A stretch of DNA of 64,000 nt from Schistosoma mansoni (lineage: Eukaryota > Platyhelminthes > Trematoda > Strigeidida > Schistosomatidae): contig NC_031498.1 of assembly GCF_000237925.1 (NCBI RefSeq), positions 888,015-952,014 on the forward strand, given 5' to 3'. The notes under the pieces were generated by a model that was not told the DNA's origin, did no database searches, and saw only the letters and a list, made by a program, of their open reading frames with translations. The translations under genes were made by a program, and so were the position numbers. Positions 59,001-64,000 of the stretch are shown one piece after another (within the stretch, counting starts at the first letter, position 1; every line of letters begins with the position of its first letter).

Positions 59001-59690
59001 CCTTATGTTTAAAGTTAGTGTTTGCTAAAAATAAACGATTGTCTGAGCACAGTTGCAACAGATGATCACCATTACCGGTTCGTTGAGCCGGAATACTAAA
59101 ATACCCACCTAAATGTCTTTCTGTTTGATTTAAGCTGCCTACCCGGGCATTAAAGTCACCCGCTACGACCACTATGTCTGAGCGCTTAGCTTTCTGTAAA
59201 AGTCATCTTTCACTTCATCATGGCTGCAGTCAGTGGGAGCGTAGGCAGAAACGACGAAAAGGCAACGACGTGTGTCCCTATCCTTCCGAGTTCTTACTGA
59301 GCCATTCAGACGGACAGCACACAGGCGACTGTTAACGGGGATCCATTCTATTAGTGCTTGTTCTGCCCTCGTACTAAGTGCTATGCCTACACCTGCAGGT
59401 CCACGAGAACTAGTCATGGGGTCACCAGATACACGGAGGGTGTATTTCATTAGCTCTCCATTTTGGCGAGGTGAGATCAAGTGAATGACCACACTGGGAT
59501 CCTGTATGCGTGTTTCGGAGACACAGCATACATCGATGGTACGAGATTCTAGGGTCTTAGCCAAGGAGGCCTGTTGACCGATTTGACTTAGGGTACGTAT
59601 GTTGAAGGCTCCAATGTGTAGTTTGGAGCGAGGTTTTAGTAGACCTGGGACAGTGTTTCACGCACTAGGATCGTTGGCCATGGTGACACT
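56094..59690 (-). mobile_element. RTE-A LINE, nearly full length but broken (endonuclease + reverse transcriptase)
   Basis: From a possible ATG at 59681 (stop seven codons later), the minus strand encodes an AP-type endonuclease: 'LHIGAFNIRTL', 'VCCVSETRIQDPS', 'FVVSAYAPTD' and 'VVAGDFNARVGSLNQTERHL', then 'TQIDHIVISHRW'. After an RTE linker the reverse transcriptase follows: 'KKGSKSSCDNHRGISLTNI', 'FLDLKAAFDSVDRE' (motif A), 'VRQGCPLSPFLFNF' (motif B) and 'VEYADYIVLFG' (motif C). The second catalytic Asp of YADD is Tyr here. A frameshift lies near 57190. An in-frame TGA lies at about 56560, before 'WLGHVLRMPEHRLPRR'. The 3' UTR ends in a CTGA repeat. About 400 bp of foreign RTE sequence sits at 58205-58615. 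Close to schistosome Perere/SR-type RTEs. It lies 375 bp upstream of the NKRF-like ATG on the same strand. Confidence 0.88.
58205..58615 (-). mobile_element. RTE-B-like 5' UTR and endonuclease N-terminus embedded in RTE-A
   Basis: The minus strand reads an RTE-B-type GC-rich 5' UTR ('GGAGGGTTGGGCATGGGG') and then a 76-codon open frame with 'IFIGTWNVRTMWETGRV', 'MRKYNLEVLGINETHWTQ'. RTE-A linker coding stops at ~58600 ('PKKQWIFLRL') and resumes near 58205 ('KFIPSGSEHDEERKQIKC'). The piece has a 5' end but no 3' end, so it is not a normal LINE insertion. Confidence 0.8.
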
Positions 59691-59719
59691 TGACTACCCA
59701 AGATAGTCATCCCAGTTTA

Positions 59720-60297
59720 GTTGTATTGTTGTTTTTTCAGCATTTTTCAATAATAAACATCAGTTGTGGAATGTATACGTGATTCAACTAAATATTAAAC
59801 CTGAGAACTTTAATGTGTAGTGTAAGTTTAAGATAGTTCTATTGGCCTTTTATAATTCTTTAAGCTTATAATGTTGAAAAGATTTTTTCTGGTCAAGATG
59901 ATAATAATTTTCTAAGTAAATTGAACTGAATAAACTAAACAATCTAATAACTACTCGCAGATTTATAAAAGACTATTAGTGATGATTAAGTAACTTGGCT
60001 ACTAACTGTCAAACTACAAATTTGACCCTCCTTCGTTCACTTCATTTTAGATAGCCAGTTAGTATCACACATAAATTTGTATTAGGAGAATGAGCTATAG
60101 CAACAATGTACATTAGACTGAAAAGTGTATTCATTGTGTACAGATTAGAGATGTTAGCCATGTGCTTATGCCCTACTAAACGGAATAGAGATTCTGTGGT
60201 TTAGCTTAGGTTTAAACTATTGGATCTGAAATGTACTTGAAAAGTCCAGAAGGCTTGACTGAGTTGTGTGGTAATTCAGTATGGGTAGATATGATTA
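59720..60297. other. Intergenic, nothing recognised
   Basis: No supported feature. Confidence 0.5.
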
Positions 60298-60309
60298 ACA
60301 TATGAACTA

Positions 60310-60788
60310 CCCCCAAATGCTCTGGTTTGGCCGAGGGTAGGAAGAGTCAGCATTCCATCTCTAAATGATCTTACAGCTACTATCAAGGAAGTCCTACTAA
60401 CAGCCTTGTTTACGAAATTGGGAGGACGAGGAGCGAATGTCCGGTGCTTTAACCAGGTTGGTGAGTATAGAGGACCGACTTACGGGAGTTTGAAAATTCT
60501 GATTCCAAACCAATGGTGAACATGGGCTCCAGGATTCCAAGGAAACGAATGGCGCATGAACCTTTTGTTGGTCACCGGCTACCATGGGACTGCATCTACT
60601 AACGTTGCGCCACTGCCTTGTGGATTAGACCTCTAGGTCAAAGACTCAGGGTGTGACCCCTTAAGAAAACCATCTGCTTCGGTCTGGGCACCCGGGAAGT
60701 ATCCCAACTTTCACAAGTCGAGTCATTTGTGTGACGCATATATATTTGGTGCCTTTGTACTAATGTTTATCTTTTTAAATAAATAAAT
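60310..60788 (+). repeat. R520 copy I, 12-bp target duplication
   Basis: Full-span but diverged copy flanked by AACATATGAACT (60298-60309 and 60789-60800), ending in AAATAAATAA. Confidence 0.9.
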
Positions 60789-60800
60789 AACATATGAACT

Positions 60801-61228
60801 GCATACAACAATAAGAACTAACTCATACTGTAAGATGTATTTTTTATTTGTCAAGCTATTAGCCAAAACCTAGTATCTGACAAGAAAATCTGATAACATG
60901 AAGATACCTAGGTGACTGAAAAATACTCTGAAAATAATTAGCAAACCTAACGCTATCATGAAATAAATTGTATTAACATTTAAATTTTGTTACTAAAACC
61001 TTTTGACTAGTCTATCTTACGACGATAAAAAATGAGAATTAAGCAGACCATTACTTAATGTCTTTACATTATTGACAAAAGTTTGCCATAATCAATATGT
61101 AGTGTGGTAAAAATGTGAGTTAACTTAATTCGCCAAACTACAGAACGAAGAAATGAATGTTGGAATTTATTAACTATGAGGTAGTAAATACATTACATTT
61201 GGGCCACTAACATTGATGCCACCTTACA
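60801..61228. other. Intron or 3' flank of the Pro-rich gene
   Basis: AT-rich; no exon recognised on the minus strand. Confidence 0.4.
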
Positions 61229-63071
61229 TTATTTTAATGTATGGCAGTAAAGTGGGACTAGAACGATGGTTACTGGTGAGTTAAGGAAAATGTACGGCCT
61301 ACGCTTACTTACCTGGAGTGCACAGACCATGGCTTGTCTTCTTAAAAGAATGAAGGTGGGGGGTGGAGGAGGCATTTTCACTGATTTATTAGGAGTAGGA
61401 GATATGTTTGACATATCAGGCGATGAATAAGATAATTGGTTCGCTTGATTTTGTCCGAACTCAGATAACTTCCTTTGCGAATCAAAAGCTTGTAGGTCCA
61501 GGGGAGATGGGAGCCGACCATAAGTACCATATTTTAAATGTGGCCCCCACTGACCTAAGCTATGTTGACTGTCAGCAACTGGGAGGGCTAAAGTGGCAAG
61601 CATTGCAGATGTTTGTAACTCACTGGGTAGATCTGCGAAGGAAGTGATGGAATGATTTTGTTGAATAGTCGGAGGTATAGGAAATGATGTGCCTACGTGA
61701 AAGCTCGTTGTATTGCACGTTGTAGTGGTACTGGTTACGTTTGGTGGAAATGACACTGTAGAAGCACCTAGCTGGTTGGCGAAATTAGATGAGTATGAAA
61801 CGACTGCATTAGGCATGGTTGTATTAATGGTGGTAGGGATAAATGTGTGATTTGGATACAGCGATACACCAACACCGAAGTTGAAAGCTGTCATATTAGA
61901 GTGTAAACCAAGGGGAGCGTTGTTTAGAGTTGGGGAAAGGTAAAATGAAGGGACGAGGGAGTAGTATGGTGAAAATCTACCATCGATTGTGCACAACGAA
62001 CCCTCTGGGATGAAATAACTAACAGGCGCGTGTGATACAACGCAAGGATTTAGCATTTGAGAATCGGATGAATTGGTGTTGAACAATGTTTGAGCACCAA
62101 TAATTGATTCTGAACTTTGTTTGAGTTCAGTTTCAGGTTTTGATTCAATTGAATGGGACGCCGTTCGTACATCCATTCCAAAGTTTTGAAAAAACCAGTC
62201 TTCATATTTTTTAACCCATTCGTCTATTGCCCTCTTGATCTTATTGGAAGAAATGCGGGTACCCTTGTTACTAACACCATGATTTAAGAGACCAGTTTCA
62301 CCTTGAGTGGAATAGCAGTGGATGGAGTTGTCATTCAAAGAGAGATCATTTTGTGCTTCTTCAGAATAAAAACTCTGTTGGGAAAGTAAATTTAACGCTT
62401 CCTCGCTGTACATTTCTCGATTAGGAACTCGACTACTTTGTTCATTTTTGTTGCAACCCATATATTCAGAAACTGACTGATCTGGGTTGTACGAACACGA
62501 TTCAAAGTCAAAGTCATTCTGTTCGTCTGTCTGAGTGAAAGCATCCTTTTTTATCACAGATTTATCTTTTTTGTTTGGATTGTTTGTCTGCCGGACAGTA
62601 CCACCATGGGCATGGTCAAGCACAGCCTTGAGGAAAGCTTGAACATGTGCGTCAACTTGTTTGCGCTTGTCATGATTTTCATTCGATTCCTCATTGGATT
62701 CACTGTGTTTGAACTTTTTAGTCGCATGAATGTGATCTGTTAAAAGTACGAGAAATGGCAAAATAAGTTGGAAAGACATTCGAGTTTTTATTGGATTTCT
62801 ATGCAAAGGCTGTTAAGGTTAACAACAGATAAACAGAACCAGGAAGTTGCAGAATACTGTGTCCGTTTAAACTAACACACTTAGTGATAGTAGACAAAGT
62901 GTTACGGAAGAAACAAAGTGGAACGAATGGGAAAAGTATGGAGGGATAGAAGACATCTATGTGGACAAACCTTATGTAAAATATGTGGAGAAAGACCGAT
63001 ACATTTGTATTACTATGATTCCACTTACATAGCCCACAGTCTTCAGCCCATAATTTCCAACATCTGAAATT
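61229..63071 (-). CDS. Unidentified Ser/Thr/Pro-rich protein, partial gene (micro-exon + large exon)
   Basis: The large exon is 62736-61313. It is bounded by an acceptor after 'CTTTTAACAG' and a consensus donor CAG|GTAAGTAAG; if unspliced, the frame would end at 61229. A 43-nt exon is likely at 63071-63029 (acceptor GACTAG, donor CTAT|GTAAGTGG). Its phase matches and gives 'NFRCWKLWAEDCGLY' joined to 'HIHATKKFKHSESNE'. The ~475-residue exon has an acidic/polar start, 'KKDAFTQTDEQ' (a TQT motif of the type bound by dynein light chain LC8), a predicted helix 'IKRAIDEWVKKYEDWFFQNF', a long Ser/Thr/Asn-rich central part and a proline run 'MPPPPPTF' near the end. No enzyme domain was seen. An ATG at 62806 lies in the intron upstream of the acceptor and would add a hydrophobic stretch ('LILPFLVLLTD'); I consider that start less likely. 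Upstream exons are outside the window. Confidence 0.6.
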
Positions 63072-63514
63072 CTAGTCACAAAAACACATACTTTTGGGTT
63101 CGGGCCTCGCCCCACCTACATTGACCATGGCGACTTGGTAGTATTAGTCCTCACGGTGAGGCTCATACTCAAGGACCTAATGAGTGAGCTAACGCAATTT
63201 AACGTTTGCATACTTTTAAAACCAATCAGCAAGTTACATTGACCCTTTTGTGAAGCCCTATTTTATTGAGCGCTATGGTGTGGTATTTTGGTAAATGCAA
63301 CACATTTCGGTCACTAATTAGTGCAACAAAGACCTGGATATAAGTATCTTACGTCCCACTTAGACTTCGATAGAGTGAATAAACACAAAGTCGATACTTC
63401 GAAAGCTTTAGCTTTAATTTTAGCGGGTACAAAGCTCGTCTTAAGTCTTGAAGAGCGATGGCCTTGTCTGAAAAGACGATTGTGGGGAAATTGGTTGAAC
63501 TTGGCATCGAAACC

Positions 63515-64000
63515 TATTAGTCAGTCAGTCACAACGTAGAACTTCGTACGTAAGTACATCAGTTCGAGTTGCCATACCACATTAGCACAGAGATGCAGTC
63601 GTCGATTCAAGTCTCATAGTGGTAGGACTAGTAAGAGTACAAGCATTATGTGAAAGACTAGGGTTTGAAGATGTTATTGAAGGAGTATAATCCAACGAAA
63701 TAAATTTGGAAAGAGAAAAATGATAGAGACGTGAAGAATTCAGAATATTAGAATTTGGCAGAACACAAAGAGTGGATGCACCTTCGCCATTGCAAACGAT
63801 TTTGAGCCATGTCATTCAAGGTCTCTAACCATCGATTGCTATCATCTCGCGAATCCCAACCAGGTAGTCTACATCTACCAGCATGGCTCAATACAATTGT
63901 CAGTGACTCCATGGATTTGTGCCACGTTTTAGTCTGGCCTCCCCTAGCTTTCTTTCAACCTACTCCTACACCATAAAACATTGCACATCGGGGCAGTCGG
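63515..64000 (-). mobile_element. RTE-A-type LINE 3' part, variant, cut by window edge
   Basis: The minus strand repeats the RTE-A 3' order: C-terminal codons around 'CAACCAGGTAGTCTAC', then UTR ('TGCACCTTCGCCATTG' on plus), ending in CTGACTGA at 63519-63530. It differs clearly from 56094-56560, so it is another subfamily or older copy. Confidence 0.75.

Overview
The window is AT-rich animal DNA with small exons in long introns, buried in dispersed repeats. Hammerhead-ribozyme SINEs of the Smα type, RTE-clade LINEs of the SR2/Perere type and many solo LTRs point to a blood fluke (Schistosoma). The species within the genus cannot be told by eye. Two runs of exactly 200 N (24534-24733, 36470-36669) are scaffold gaps.

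Three host genes can be supported. (1) An intact, apparently intronless ornithine decarboxylase antizyme gene lies at 13077-13737 (+). Its two ORFs are joined by the classic +1 programmed frameshift, here at AUU-UGA-U. (2) A six-exon gene runs from 55720 down to 46785 (-). It encodes 584 residues with two dsRBD-like regions and an R3H-like C-terminal region, and the closest match I can recall is NKRF. (3) Part of a Ser/Thr/Pro-rich protein gene lies at 61229-63071 (-). It has one large exon and a probable 43-nt micro-exon, and it continues beyond the window. A U6 snRNA retropseudogene with 13-bp target duplications sits at 39592-39698 (-).

The rest is mobile DNA. S1 (Smα-like), S2 and S3 are three short families that share one architecture: a leader, a tRNA-like head with pol III A and B boxes, a hammerhead ribozyme whose stem III is a self-complementary octamer, and a tail. 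The octamers are ACGCGCGU in S1, ACGGCCGU in S2 and ACCCGGGU in S3. Several S2 copies join tail to head or are palindromic. The full S3 copy carries an arm complementary to its own cleavage site. R520 is a ~520-bp family with nine copies; four have clear 12-bp target duplications and an AAATAAATA-type tail. Solo LTRs of about 360-510 bp, most with perfect 4-5-bp target duplications, lie at 6151, 11208, 12101, 27662, 30660 and 38905; no internal region is present.

LINEs belong to two RTE lineages. RTE-A is a nearly full-length broken copy at 56094-59690 with several 3' fragments elsewhere. RTE-B (SR2-like) is present as pieces at 20990, 24734 and 33541. The 5' end of an RTE-B-like element is embedded inside the RTE-A copy.

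Layout: 1-13000 is repeats; 13077-13803 is antizyme; 14300-46700 is repeats and unassigned DNA with U6 at 39.6 kb; 46785-55720 is the NKRF-like gene with repeat-filled introns; 56094-59690 is the RTE-A LINE just upstream of it on the same strand; 61229-63071 is the Pro-rich gene; 63515-64000 is another RTE-A fragment.
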